From NCBI GenBank assembly GCA_963844655.1, contig CAWJPA010000007.1, positions 1,550,001 through 1,614,000 on the forward strand: a DNA stretch of 64,000 nt, read 5' to 3'. The DNA is from JASHPR01 sp963844655 (lineage in GTDB: Bacteria > Actinomycetota > Actinomycetes > Streptosporangiales > Streptosporangiaceae). The position numbers were made by a program, and so were the translations under genes. The notes beneath the pieces were generated by a model. The model made no database searches, was not told the origin of the DNA, and was given only the letters and a program-made list of their open reading frames with translations. This document shows, in pieces, positions 14,458-22,771 of the stretch (its first letter is position 1; each line of letters starts with the position of its first letter).

Positions 14458-16477
14458 CGCCGCCCGGGCCCCCGGCCGGCCCTAACCTGCCGCGCGAGTC
14501 CCTGATGTCCGGGTCGGTAGCGTCATCGGGATCTGGCGCCAGGTGCCTGGCCTCGGGCGCCAGCGGGATTGCGATGCAGAAAGTGGCGCCGCGGCCCGGG
14601 ACGGACTCGACCCAGACCGCGCCGCCGTGCGCGGCCACCAGCGCGGCCACGATGGCCAGCCCCAGGCCGGTTCCCCCGGCCCTCCTCGACCTGGCCTGGT
14701 CGCCGCGGTAGAACCGCTCGAAGACGTGCTCGGCCTGCTCCGGGCTGAGCCCCGGGCCGTGGTCGGCGACCTCGAACACCACCGCGGCGTACGGGTCGCC
14801 CGTGTCGGCCGGGCCTGGGGCGTGCGCCGGGCCCGGCGCCCAGCCGCGAGCCGGGCCGCGTGCTGACGCAGGTTCCGGGCCGGGCGGCGGCGGGGGAGCA
14901 GGAACCGAGCCGGGCACGGCCCGGGCGACGGCGAGCGCGTTCCCGTCGCCCGCCGGCCGGGTGCGCCACTCGTCGAGGCTGCCCGACCGGACCCGGACCT
15001 CGATCGCTGATCCCTCGGGCGTGTGCGTGAGCGCGTTGTTGACCAGGTTGCCGACCACCTGGCGCAGCCGCACCTCGTCGCCGATGACGAGAAGCGCCGC
15101 ACCGGACCCGACGGCGAGGCTGATGTTCCGGTCCGGCGCCACCACCCGCGCGTCGTGCACGGCGTCGGCGGCGAGCGTCAGCATGTCCACGGTGTGCTGC
15201 TCCAGCGGCCGCTGCTGATCCAGCCGGGCGAGCAGCAGCATGTCCTCCACCAGCACGCTCATCCGGGCCGACTCCTGCTCCACCCGCTGCATGATCCGGT
15301 CCAGGTCGGCCCGGGCCAGCGTGCCCCCGCCATCCCGGCCCGCGACCGCGCCGCGCCGCGCCGTATCCGCGCCAGGTGCGGCCGGCTGGACTGGCTGCGG
15401 GCCGGTATCGGTCCACCGCTGGGCATCCGGGTCCGGCCAGCGCGATACCGGGCCGGCCTCGAGCTCGTGCCCGCCGGCGCGGCGCGCGGCCGCGTCACGG
15501 CCGTCGCCCGCGGCTGGGAGGGCCGCGGCGCCGCCGGGCAGCTCCGCCACTCCGCCCCGCTGCCGGTAGTACTCGGCGAAGCCCCGGATCGCGGTCAGCG
15601 GGGTTCGCAGCTCATGGCTGGCATCGGCCACGAACTGCCGCATCCGCTCCTCCGACCGGCGGGCGGCCAGCTCGGACGCGGCGCGGGCCGCGAACGCCGC
15701 CTCGATCTGGGCCAGCATGGCATTGAGCGACCGGCCCAGCCGCCCGACCTCGGTGCGCGGATCGCTCTGCGGGACGCGCCGGGTCAGGTCCCCGGCCGCG
15801 ATGGCCCCGGCGGTCTCCTCGATGTCGGTCAGCGGGCGCAGGCTCGCCCGGACCACCGCGATCCCGATGATGCACAGCAGGATCAGCAGCAGCACGCTGA
15901 CGATCAGGTCGATGGTGGTCAGCCTGCTGATGGTGTTGTAGGCGTTGGTCACGTCGACGCCGATGACGAGGGTGCCGTTGGCCTCGGACTCGGCGCCGGT
16001 GTCCTGGTTGAGCACCGTGAAGCTCCGGCCCGGGTAGGCGGCGATCCGCCAGCTGTCGTCGCCGGAGATGGCGGAGACTGTGACCGGCTTGCCGGCGTTG
16101 GCGTTGAGCCAGGCCTGGCTGTTCGGGACGTCCGGGCCGTTCTGCCCGAACTGCGGGGTGTTGTTCATCGCCACGACCTGGCCGTTGCCGACGACGGCCT
16201 GGAGGACGTACTTCTCGGGCGCGAACGGGCCGCCGAAGCCGCCACCGCCAAACCGGTGATGCTCCGAGATGGCATCCGCATGCAGGCGGGCGAGCTGAGC
16301 GTCCGCCTGGTCGAGCAGGTAGCTACGGAGGATCGAGATGCCGGCCACGCTGATCACGGCCAGGGCGATGCCGACCAGCGTCAGGACCGCCGTGATCAGC
16401 TTGACCCGGAGCGGAGTCCGGCCGGGCAGCGACCGGACGGTGCCCCAGAAACCAGCTGATCTCGATGTCCCGTGCAT
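14426..16477 (-). CDS. Two-component sensor histidine kinase with long insertions
   Basis: The order is: N-terminal TM (residues 25-50), extracytoplasmic sensor (about 50-185), second TM (188-210), HAMP (about 211-265), HisKA with FVADASHELRTPLTAIRGF (His near 288), and HATPase_c with VVGNLVNNALTHTPEG, DHGPGLSPEQ and GTGLGLAIV. Two features are odd. About 75 Pro/Ala/Gly/Arg-rich residues split the dimerization helices (between FAEYYRQRGG and LDRIMQRVEQES), and about 50 Pro/Ala-rich residues sit before the ATP lid. It starts 7 bp after its response regulator. The sensed signal is unknown. Confidence 0.88.
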   Translation of the reverse strand: MHGTSRSAGFWGTVRSLPGRTPLRVKLITAVLTLVGIALAVISVAGISILRSYLLDQADAQLARLHADAISEHHRFGGGGFGGPFAPEKYVLQAVVGNGQVVAMNNTPQFGQNGPDVPNSQAWLNANAGKPVTVSAISGDDSWRIAAYPGRSFTVLNQDTGAESEANGTLVIGVDVTNAYNTISRLTTIDLIVSVLLLILLCIIGIAVVRASLRPLTDIEETAGAIAAGDLTRRVPQSDPRTEVGRLGRSLNAMLAQIEAAFAARAASELAARRSEERMRQFVADASHELRTPLTAIRGFAEYYRQRGGVAELPGGAAALPAAGDGRDAAARRAGGHELEAGPVSRWPDPDAQRWTDTGPQPVQPAAPGADTARRGAVAGRDGGGTLARADLDRIMQRVEQESARMSVLVEDMLLLARLDQQRPLEQHTVDMLTLAADAVHDARVVAPDRNISLAVGSGAALLVIGDEVRLRQVVGNLVNNALTHTPEGSAIEVRVRSGSLDEWRTRPAGDGNALAVARAVPGSVPAPPPPPGPEPASARGPARGWAPGPAHAPGPADTGDPYAAVVFEVADHGPGLSPEQAEHVFERFYRGDQARSRRAGGTGLGLAIVAALVAAHGGAVWVESVPGRGATFCIAIPLAPEARHLAPDPDDATDPDIRDSRGRLGPAGGPGGVSRPAPRPHG

Positions 16478-16484
16478 GCGGAGG

Positions 16485-17207
16485 CTACGACGATGGGAGC
16501 CTGAGCACGTAACCGACGCCGCGCAGCGTGTGCAGCAGGTGCGGCTCCGACTTGTCGACCTTGCGGCGCAGTACCGAGACGTAGGACTCCACGATGCCGG
16601 TATCCCCGCGGAAGTCGTAATCCCAGACGTGGTCGAGAATCTGCATCTTGGACAGCACCCGGTTCGCGTTGCCCATGAAGTACCTGAGCAGCTTGAACTC
16701 CGTCGGTGACAGCTGGATCTGCTCGCCGCCCCGCCAGACCTCGTGGCTGTCCTCGTCGAGCTCCAGGTCGGCGAACTTCAGCCGTGGCGGCGGCTCGGAG
16801 CCGTCTCCCCGGGTCCGGCGGAGCACAGCCCGGATCCGGGCGATCACCTCCTCCAGACTGAACGGCTTGGTGACGTAGTCGTCGCCGCCCAGGGTCAGGC
16901 CCCTGATCTTGTCCTCGGTGGAGTCCCGCGCGGTGAGGAATACGACCGGGATCCTGGCTCCTCCCCCCCGAAGCCGCCGGATCACATCGAAGCCATCCAT
17001 ATCCGGCAGCATGACGTCCAGCACGATCAGATCGGGCCGGTGCCGCTGCGCGGCCTGTACCGCGTCCGTTCCCGCGGCCGCGGTGACCACCTCGAACCCC
17101 GCGTACCGCAGGCTGGCGGCTAGCAGCTCGAGGATGTTCGGTTCATCTTCGACGACGAGCAGCCGGGCGTCCGGCTGCCTGCGCCCATCACCTGACGGCG
17201 TGGTCAT
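16485..17207 (-). CDS. OmpR/PhoB-family response regulator
   Basis: From the ATG at 17207 the protein has 240 residues. The receiver domain shows VVEDEPNI (acidic pocket), LIVLDVMLPDMDG (phosphoacceptor Asp), LTAR and KPFS (Thr/Lys switch). The DNA-binding winged helix follows (IQLSPTEFKLLRYFMGN, then VESYVSVLRRKVDK and LRGVGYVLR). An open frame extends 24 codons further upstream but without homology. It is the first gene of the pair with the histidine kinase and presumably is activated by it. Confidence 0.92.
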   Translation of the reverse strand: MTTPSGDGRRQPDARLLVVEDEPNILELLAASLRYAGFEVVTAAAGTDAVQAAQRHRPDLIVLDVMLPDMDGFDVIRRLRGGGARIPVVFLTARDSTEDKIRGLTLGGDDYVTKPFSLEEVIARIRAVLRRTRGDGSEPPPRLKFADLELDEDSHEVWRGGEQIQLSPTEFKLLRYFMGNANRVLSKMQILDHVWDYDFRGDTGIVESYVSVLRRKVDKSEPHLLHTLRGVGYVLRLPSS

Positions 17208-17339
17208 CCGTTCATTGTGCGGCCTCTTGCTGAGTGTTACCTGAAGACGCGCTGAGGCTGTCCTTGGCGGTGTTACCACGCTGTTACCGCACCGGCTCTG
17301 GGCCGCCTTGCGTTTATCCAGGTCAGAGGCTTGTCATCG

Positions 17340-17588
17340 TTACTCGCTCACCGGCTCCGGGGCGATCCTGGGGTCAAGTTTCCAGCACGAGATAGCCGCG
17401 AGGCGCGAGCCCACGCCGAGCTTCGCGTACAGCCGGTTTATGTGATTTTTTACGGTTTTCTCGGTCAAGGTCAGCTGCTCCGCGATCTGGCCGTTGGTGT
17501 GGCCGGCCGCGATGAGGGCCATGATCTGGGCTTCGCGTGAGGTGAGGCCCGCGGCGCGGACGAAATCGGGATTACTTCCGGCCCTCAA
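17340..17588 (-). CDS. LuxR-type HTH regulator (small)
   Basis: The last 75 residues are a textbook LuxR/NarL HTH: GLTSREAQIMALIAAGHTNGQIAEQL followed by TEKTVKNHINRLYAKLGVGSR. A TTG at 17588, with GGAGGG four bases upstream, gives 82 residues; an in-frame GTG at 17651 would give 103 but lacks a ribosome binding site. There is no receiver or sensor domain in the credible sequence, so it is a stand-alone DNA-binding module (like GerE). It is transcribed in the same direction as the LCP gene upstream. Confidence 0.65.
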   Translation of the reverse strand: MRAGSNPDFVRAAGLTSREAQIMALIAAGHTNGQIAEQLTLTEKTVKNHINRLYAKLGVGSRLAAISCWKLDPRIAPEPVSE

Positions 17589-17704
17589 GAAACCCTCCAG
17601 CGCCAGTGACCAAGATGAGCACGAACTGCAACGTATGTTACCGATCGGCACAGAGGCCACCACAACCGCAGGTCGCGGATGGCCTTGCGCGAGTCCGCGC
17701 CGCC

Positions 17705-17746
17705 GGGCCGCCTGGCAAAGGCGGGCCGCCTGGCGGAGGCGGGCCG
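17705..17746. repeat. 18-bp tandem repeat forming hairpins downstream of LCP gene
   Basis: GGGCCGCCTGGCAAAGGC is followed by GGGCCGCCTGGCGGAGGC and a third partial copy (GGGCCG), 18 bp period. Read on the minus strand, each unit folds as CCGCCT-N5-AGGCGG, giving two adjacent small hairpins about 50-90 bp after the LCP stop. They may slow transcription or stabilise mRNA 3' ends. Confidence 0.5.
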
Positions 17747-17794
17747 GAACGAGTCTGGCCCTGGGCGGCTGCGCGGCCGCCGGGAGACAGCCGG

Positions 17795-19066
17795 TCAGAC
17801 GGTAGGCGCGGCCTTCGAGCCGGTGATCAGCCGCTTGGGGACTGGCTTGTCGTTCTTCAGCGCGTGGAACAGGCGCAGCGCCTGGCTGCGATCCCAGAGC
17901 ACGGCCACGCCGTCGGAGGTCTGGTAGTCCGCGGTGGCGATCGGCACGGTCGTGGTCTGCGCGCTCTTGAGCGCGAACGCCGCCTTGGCCAGGTCGTAGA
18001 GGTTGGCGCCCTGGTCGACGGTCAGCGAGCTCGCGGACCCGCTGGCCGCGGGCAGGGCCCTGAACGGGTTGAGTATCACGCTCGGGCTGGTCATCTTGGT
18101 GAGGAGTGCCTTCATGAACAGCCGCTGGTCCTGCTCCCGCTGCAGGTCGGAGATGGCGAAGTTGCGGGTCCTGACGTAGCCCAGGGCCTGGGCGCCGTCG
18201 AGGGTCTGGCACCCCGCCTTGAGGTTCAGCCCCGCCTTCGGGTCCCGCATCGGGCCCGGCAGGCACATGTTCACCCCCCCGACCGCGTCGACCACGTTCA
18301 CGAACCCGCCAAAGCCGATGCCCATGTAGTGGTTGATGTACAGGCCGGTGACGTTCTGCAGCGTCTGGGCCAGGAGCGGCGCGCCGCCGAAGTCGTAGGC
18401 GGCATTGATCTTGCTGGACCCGTGCCCCGGGATCGGGACGTAGGAGTCGCGCGGGATGCTGATCAGGGTCGCCGGCAGGCCGTTCGACGGGATGTGCAGG
18501 ATGAGGATCGTGTCGGACCGGTGCCCGCTGATGTCGCTCAGCTTGCCGGTGGCCAGCTGCCGCTCCTGCGCCCGGGTCAGGCCCTGACGGCTGTCCGACC
18601 CGGTGATCAGCCAGTTCGTCCCGGCCCCCGGCGCTGGCCGGCCCGGGTAGTCGGTCAGCGCGTCGATGCGGATCAGCTTCGAGTTGAGGTAGAAGTACAT
18701 GCCCACGGTGGCCACGATGACCACCACGATCACGAGCGCGAGAATCGCGAAGATCCGGCGCGGGCGCAGCCCCCGCCGGCCGCCGCCCGGGGCCCCCACC
18801 CCGCGGCCGCCGCCCGGCCTGGTGCGCGGCGCAGCCCGCTGGCTGCCGCGCGCGCTGCGGGGCGGCGGCTGCTGCGGCCACGCGCTACCGGAACCGGGCC
18901 GCCCCGACGCGGACACGCCGTAGGAACCCGGCGGCTGCCCCCCGCCGTGGCCGTAACCAGGGGCAGGCGCGTTTGCGGTCGGCTCACCCGGGCCTGCCGC
19001 GCCCGGGGTGCCTGGCGGCCGCCCCGCGCCGCCGTCCCTGAACCAGCCCTCCGGCCACTCGTTCAT
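17795..19066 (-). CDS. LytR-CpsA-Psr (LCP) family cell wall glycopolymer ligase
   Basis: About 423 residues from the ATG at 19066 (MNEWPEGWFRDGG). A long Gly/Pro-rich cytoplasmic tail (residues 10-100) precedes a TM helix (about 105-130) and the extracellular LCP domain. NWLITGSDSRQG, GHRSDTILILHIP and LISIPRDSYVPIPG carry the Asp/Arg residues that bind polyprenyl pyrophosphate and Mg. LCP enzymes transfer polymers such as teichoic acid or arabinogalactan from lipid carrier to peptidoglycan. Earlier in-frame ATGs at 19075 and 19096 are possible. The Pro-rich tail is typical for actinomycetes. Confidence 0.88.
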   Translation of the reverse strand: MNEWPEGWFRDGGAGRPPGTPGAAGPGEPTANAPAPGYGHGGGQPPGSYGVSASGRPGSGSAWPQQPPPRSARGSQRAAPRTRPGGGRGVGAPGGGRRGLRPRRIFAILALVIVVVIVATVGMYFYLNSKLIRIDALTDYPGRPAPGAGTNWLITGSDSRQGLTRAQERQLATGKLSDISGHRSDTILILHIPSNGLPATLISIPRDSYVPIPGHGSSKINAAYDFGGAPLLAQTLQNVTGLYINHYMGIGFGGFVNVVDAVGGVNMCLPGPMRDPKAGLNLKAGCQTLDGAQALGYVRTRNFAISDLQREQDQRLFMKALLTKMTSPSVILNPFRALPAASGSASSLTVDQGANLYDLAKAAFALKSAQTTTVPIATADYQTSDGVAVLWDRSQALRLFHALKNDKPVPKRLITGSKAAPTV

Positions 19067-19183
19067 GCGCCCCATCCCTGCTGCCGGTGTCACCATCGTC
19101 TCTGCCTTCGAGACGTCCTGGCAGGCAAACCGGCGAGCCGAGCGACTCCCTGGACGCTGAAGGATAATCCAGGAACCGGTGTG

Positions 19184-20029
19184 CTACCCGCGCGCCGCGC
19201 TGCCATCCCACCAGATGGTGACCACCTCGCGGCCAGAAGAGCCCAGGTCAAACGGGTGTGCCGGGTCGACTCCGCTCTCCGCGAGAGCGTCGGCGAGTTC
19301 GGCGGTGCGTTCTGGCGGCAGGCACAGCCGCCTCCGGGTCACGTCAACCAACTCGTCGAAGTTTGTGTAGTCACGGCCCCCCGGGCGGTGCCACGTGGTG
19401 AAGCCGGTGGCCAGCTCCATCGCGGTCAGGATCCTGATCAGGTCCGCGGCCGTCGGGCCGGCCGGGCGTTCCAGCCCGTGGAACTTCAGCCACAGGTCGT
19501 TCAGCGCGGTCAGCGGGTGCCGCAGCGTGGTCTCCAGGACCACGCGCCGCCGCGCGCTCGCGGTGAGCGCCCGCACGAACGGCTCCACGTCGGGGACGTT
19601 GTACACGACATGGTGGCAGGTCACGACGTCGGCCGGGCCGGCCTGCGCCGCGGCGTCGGGCCAGCGGCCGAGCACCGTGGTCGCCGCCGAGCCTGCCGCC
19701 GCGGCCCGGCCGGCCAGCTGCTCGAGCATCCCGGCGTCGGCGTCGACCGCGGTCAGCGATGTGGCGTGCGGCAGCAGCGGCAGGCAGGCGGCGCCGGCGC
19801 CAGACCCGACGTCCAGCACGCTGCCCGGCGGGTCGAGTGCGGCCAGGGCCTGCCGGTAGGACGGCCCGGACGGGGCGGCGGTCACCCGGTCGGCGCGCCG
19901 GGCGAAGACCTGCCGCGGCAGGACCCACGGGGAGTCCGCCACGGCCGCGGTGATGTGCTCGGGGATCGCCCAGGCGGCCAGGTCACGGCGCCACCGGTCC
20001 AGCAGCTCCGGCAGGTCAGCAGTTACCAC
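19184..20029 (-). CDS. SAM-dependent methyltransferase
   Basis: The 281-residue protein has the class I motif SVLDVGSGAGAACLPLL (about residues 68-84), then LTAVDADAGMLEQLA (acidic loop) and PADVVTCHHVVYNVPDV. The fold is clear; the substrate is not. A GTG at 20029 is my start choice, with AAAGG very close; an ATT codon 15 bases upstream has a better-placed GGGGGGA and cannot be excluded. It diverges from the SnoaL-like gene across a KstR-like site, so it could share control with the steroid genes. Confidence 0.75.
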   Translation of the reverse strand: MVTADLPELLDRWRRDLAAWAIPEHITAAVADSPWVLPRQVFARRADRVTAAPSGPSYRQALAALDPPGSVLDVGSGAGAACLPLLPHATSLTAVDADAGMLEQLAGRAAAAGSAATTVLGRWPDAAAQAGPADVVTCHHVVYNVPDVEPFVRALTASARRRVVLETTLRHPLTALNDLWLKFHGLERPAGPTAADLIRILTAMELATGFTTWHRPGGRDYTNFDELVDVTRRRLCLPPERTAELADALAESGVDPAHPFDLGSSGREVVTIWWDGSAARG

Positions 20030-20128
20030 GGCCTTTACGCTAATGCGTCCCCCCTCTCCCGCGCCCGCCCGGGGAACTGTGGGCACGGGGAAGCTCCCGA
20101 GCTGGCGCGCGGCCCATGTGCAGAAAAG

Positions 20129-20142
20129 TAGAACAGGTTCTT
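20129..20142. promoter_or_regulatory. KstR-like operator (one mismatch) upstream of SnoaL-like gene
   Basis: TAGAACAGGTTCTT fits the KstR consensus TNNAACNNGTTNNA except for the last base. KstR is the TetR-family repressor of cholesterol catabolism in mycobacteria and relatives. The site lies 35 bp before the ATG at 20177 and 100 bp upstream of the divergent methyltransferase. Confidence 0.6.
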
Positions 20143-20176
20143 GCTGAAATCCCGGCCGGTGGCGAAGCTGGTGCCT

Positions 20177-20707
20177 ATGGACTCCGTGGTACCTGACTCG
20201 ACGGCCGCGCTGGACAGGCTCACCGCGCTCGAGGAGATCCGCCGGGTGAAGCACCGCTACCTGCGCTGTGTCGACCTGAAGCGGTGGGACGATCTGGCGG
20301 ACACGTTCACCCCCGACGCCACGGCCGACTACGGCACGCCCGCGCTCGGCAAGCCGATCCGGCTGGCCGGCCGGGACAGCATCGTCGCCTTCCTGCGCGA
20401 TCGGCTCGGCCCGGGCATCATCACCGTGCACTTCGCGAGCCAGCCGGAGATCGACATCGACGGCGGCACGGCCACGGGCACCTGGTGCTTCGAGGACACG
20501 GTGATCGCCACCGAGTACCGGGTGGTGATCACCGGGGCGGCGTTCTACGAGGACAGGTACGCGCGTGGAACGGACGGCCGGTGGCGGATCGCGCACACCG
20601 GGTACGTGCGCACCTACGAGGCCACGATGAGCCTGGATGACCTGCCGAGCTTCCGCATCACCTCCAACCGGTGGGCGCCGTCCGCGCCGGCCAGTCCCGT
20701 GCCGTAG
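20177..20707 (+). CDS. SnoaL-like (NTF2 fold) protein
   Basis: The 176-residue protein matches the SnoaL_4 group: ALEEIRRVKHRYLRCVDLKRWDDLADTFTPDATADYG near the N-terminus, then VHFASQPEIDIDGGTATGTWCFED and a final WRIAHTGYVRTYE. The cone-shaped NTF2 fold is used by ketosteroid isomerases, dehydratases and hydrolases. The Asp/His pattern (DLKRWDD, VHFAS) resembles scytalone dehydratase-like members. The KstR-like site upstream and the following operon suggest a role in steroid breakdown. The ATG at 20177 is favoured; GTG 20171 or TTG 20141 are alternatives. Confidence 0.75.
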   Translation: MDSVVPDSTAALDRLTALEEIRRVKHRYLRCVDLKRWDDLADTFTPDATADYGTPALGKPIRLAGRDSIVAFLRDRLGPGIITVHFASQPEIDIDGGTATGTWCFEDTVIATEYRVVITGAAFYEDRYARGTDGRWRIAHTGYVRTYEATMSLDDLPSFRITSNRWAPSAPASPVP

Positions 20708-20725
20708 GCTCACCGGTGCCTTAAG

Positions 20726-20741
20726 CTAGAACACGTTCTAG
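20726..20741. promoter_or_regulatory. KstR-type operator upstream of DUF1214-SDR-sulfotransferase operon
   Basis: CTAGAACACGTTCTAG has perfect 7-bp arms around AC and contains TAGAACACGTTCTA, an exact fit to the KstR consensus TNNAACNNGTTNNA. It ends 15 bp before the GTG at 20757 and would block transcription when bound. Confidence 0.8.
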
Positions 20742-20756
20742 CCCGGAGGGTTGCCG

Positions 20757-21953
20757 GTGCCCGATCCGTTCCGCCTGACGACACAGCCGTTCGCCGACGC
20801 CGTGCTGGAAGCCGAGAAGATCATCACGAGCGCGCCGCATGTCCGGACCGAGCAGGACCTGGCCGAGGGATACGACTACCTGGCCGGGAACATCAGGTCG
20901 GCACTGCAGATGGCCTGGGCGTACCAGCGTGACTTCCCGTTCTTCGTCCAGTCCACCGGCCCGTACACCAAGATCGGGCTGGACAACCCGGACACCCTGT
21001 ACTTCCACTCGTACCTGAGCGACGACGCGGAGTACGTGGTCACCGGGCGCCGCGGCACCACGGTTGACCTGAGTTTCCAGGTCCTCGACGGCGACTACTC
21101 CCCGGTCGACGTGCCCGGCAGCCTGACCGCGTTCGACGACCGGGACATCGAGATCGCCGCCGACGGCACATTCGAGCTGCGGTTCGGCCCGCCCCGGGAC
21201 GACCCGGGGCCCGGCTACGTCACGCTCGGCCCGGGGTCGGCCATGCTGCTGGTCCGCGAGGTCTACGGCGACTGGCACACCGAGCGGCGCGGCACGATCA
21301 GCATCCGCCGCGCCGGCCGGGCCGGCGCCGCGCCGCCCGCGGCGGACACCAGCGTGCTGGCTAAGCGTTACGGGGTCGCAGGGAAGATCCTGCTGTCCCG
21401 GCTGCGCACATTCCTCGCGTTCCCCGAGTGGTTCTACCTGAAGCTCCCGGTGAACACGATGACGCCGCCGCGGCCGACCCCCGGCGGCCTGGCCTCGCAG
21501 TTCTCATCGGCCGGGCATTACGACCTGGGCGACGACCAGGCGCTGATCGTGACGGTGCCGGCCGCTGGCCCGAAGACCGCGCCCTACCAGGGCATCCAGC
21601 TCGGCAGCCGGTGGTACATCTCGCTGGATTACATCAACCACCAGACCAGCCTGAACACCGAGCAGGCCCGCATCGACCCGGACGGGCGAATGCGTTTCGT
21701 GGTCAGCGAGGGCGACCCCGGCGTCGTGAACTGGCTGGAGCGCACCGGGCACCGCCGGGGCTACGTGCAGATTCGCTGGCAGCGGCTGTCCCGTGAGCTC
21801 GGGCCCGATGACGGACCGCAGGCCGAGGTGGTGCCGGCGGCCGACCTCGCCCGGCGGCTGCCGTACTACGAGCAGGCGCGGGTGACGCCGGGGCAGCATG
21901 CGCAGCGGATCGCCGCACGCCAGGCCGCGGTGGCCGAGAGGATGCTGGGCTGA
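20757..21953 (+). CDS. DUF1214-domain protein of a KstR-type operon
   Basis: The 398-residue protein ends its conserved part with a DUF1214-like block (QALIVTVPAAGPKTAPYQGIQLGSRW, then YINHQTSLN near residues 260-300). GGAGGG six bases upstream makes the GTG at 20757 the better start than the TTG at 20751. No signal peptide is evident. The gene order DUF1214-like/SDR/sulfotransferase-like resembles, from memory, the Rv3531c-Rv3530c-Rv3529c trio in the M. tuberculosis KstR regulon, whose precise steps are not well defined. The exact palindrome upstream supports the same regulation here. Confidence 0.75.
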   Translation: MPDPFRLTTQPFADAVLEAEKIITSAPHVRTEQDLAEGYDYLAGNIRSALQMAWAYQRDFPFFVQSTGPYTKIGLDNPDTLYFHSYLSDDAEYVVTGRRGTTVDLSFQVLDGDYSPVDVPGSLTAFDDRDIEIAADGTFELRFGPPRDDPGPGYVTLGPGSAMLLVREVYGDWHTERRGTISIRRAGRAGAAPPAADTSVLAKRYGVAGKILLSRLRTFLAFPEWFYLKLPVNTMTPPRPTPGGLASQFSSAGHYDLGDDQALIVTVPAAGPKTAPYQGIQLGSRWYISLDYINHQTSLNTEQARIDPDGRMRFVVSEGDPGVVNWLERTGHRRGYVQIRWQRLSRELGPDDGPQAEVVPAADLARRLPYYEQARVTPGQHAQRIAARQAAVAERMLG

Positions 21954-22726
21954 TGCTGGCGGGCAAGGTCGTGGTGGTGTGCGGGGTCGGTCCCGGGCTG
22001 GGCCGCGCGATCGCGGTGCAGAGCGCGCGGGCCGGCGCGGACGTGGTGCTGGCCGCCCGGACCGAGGCCCGGATCAAGGAGGTGGCCGCCGAGGTCACGG
22101 CACTGGGACGCCGGGCCGTGACCGTGGTGACCGACGTGACCGACGACGAGCTGGCCGGGCGGCTGCCGGAAGCCGCGCTCGCGGAGCTCGGCCGGGTCGA
22201 CGCGCTGGTGAACAACGCGTTCGCGATCCCGCCGATCACCAGCCTGGCCGACGTCGACCTGGACGCGGCCCGGGCCGGGTTCGAGACCAGCGTGTTCGGC
22301 GCGCTGCGGATGACCAGGCTGTTCACCCCGGCGCTGGCCGAGAGCCGGGGATCTGTTGTGATGATCAATTCCGCGGTGCTGCGGCATTCCCGGCTCACGT
22401 TCGGTGCGTACAAGATGGCCAAGTCGGCGCTGCTCGGCCTGGCCCAGAGCCTGGCCACCGAACTGGGCCCGCAGGGCATCCGGGTCAACTCCGTGGCCCC
22501 CGGCTACATCTGGGCCGGCTCGCTGAGGTGGTACTTCGGCCAGCTGGCCAAGCAGCGCGGCGTGCCGGCCCAGCAGATCTACGACGAGACCGCGGCCACG
22601 ATCGACCTGCGCCGGCTACCCGAGCCGGACGAGATCGCCGACGCGGTGGTGTTCCTGGCCTCGCCGATGGCCCGCGCGATCACCGGCCAGTGCCTCGACG
22701 TCAACTGCGGCGAGTTCCACCACTAG
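21953..22726 (+). CDS. Short-chain dehydrogenase/reductase of the steroid-type operon
   Basis: The 257-residue SDR starts inside the preceding stop (TGATG), so it is translationally coupled. GVGPGLGRAIA is the nucleotide-binding motif, NNAF replaces NNAG near residue 84, Ser lies in MINSAVLRHS and YKMAK is the catalytic YxxxK near 152. The C-terminal LDVNCGEFHH is family-like. It likely oxidises or reduces a ring or side-chain hydroxyl/keto group of a steroid intermediate, inferred from the KstR-type control. Confidence 0.85.
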   Translation: MLAGKVVVVCGVGPGLGRAIAVQSARAGADVVLAARTEARIKEVAAEVTALGRRAVTVVTDVTDDELAGRLPEAALAELGRVDALVNNAFAIPPITSLADVDLDAARAGFETSVFGALRMTRLFTPALAESRGSVVMINSAVLRHSRLTFGAYKMAKSALLGLAQSLATELGPQGIRVNSVAPGYIWAGSLRWYFGQLAKQRGVPAQQIYDETAATIDLRRLPEPDEIADAVVFLASPMARAITGQCLDVNCGEFHH

Positions 22727-22771
22727 GGGCGGCGGGTGGGCAGCGGGAGGGGTGGCGCGGGTGGTGGCCGG

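Noticed and set aside
17606..20131. An 841-codon open frame on the plus strand through the LCP and methyltransferase genes
   Set aside because: It lies opposite two genes with clear families, is dominated by Arg/Pro/Gly/Ala as expected from the complement of GC-rich codons, and has no recognisable motif.
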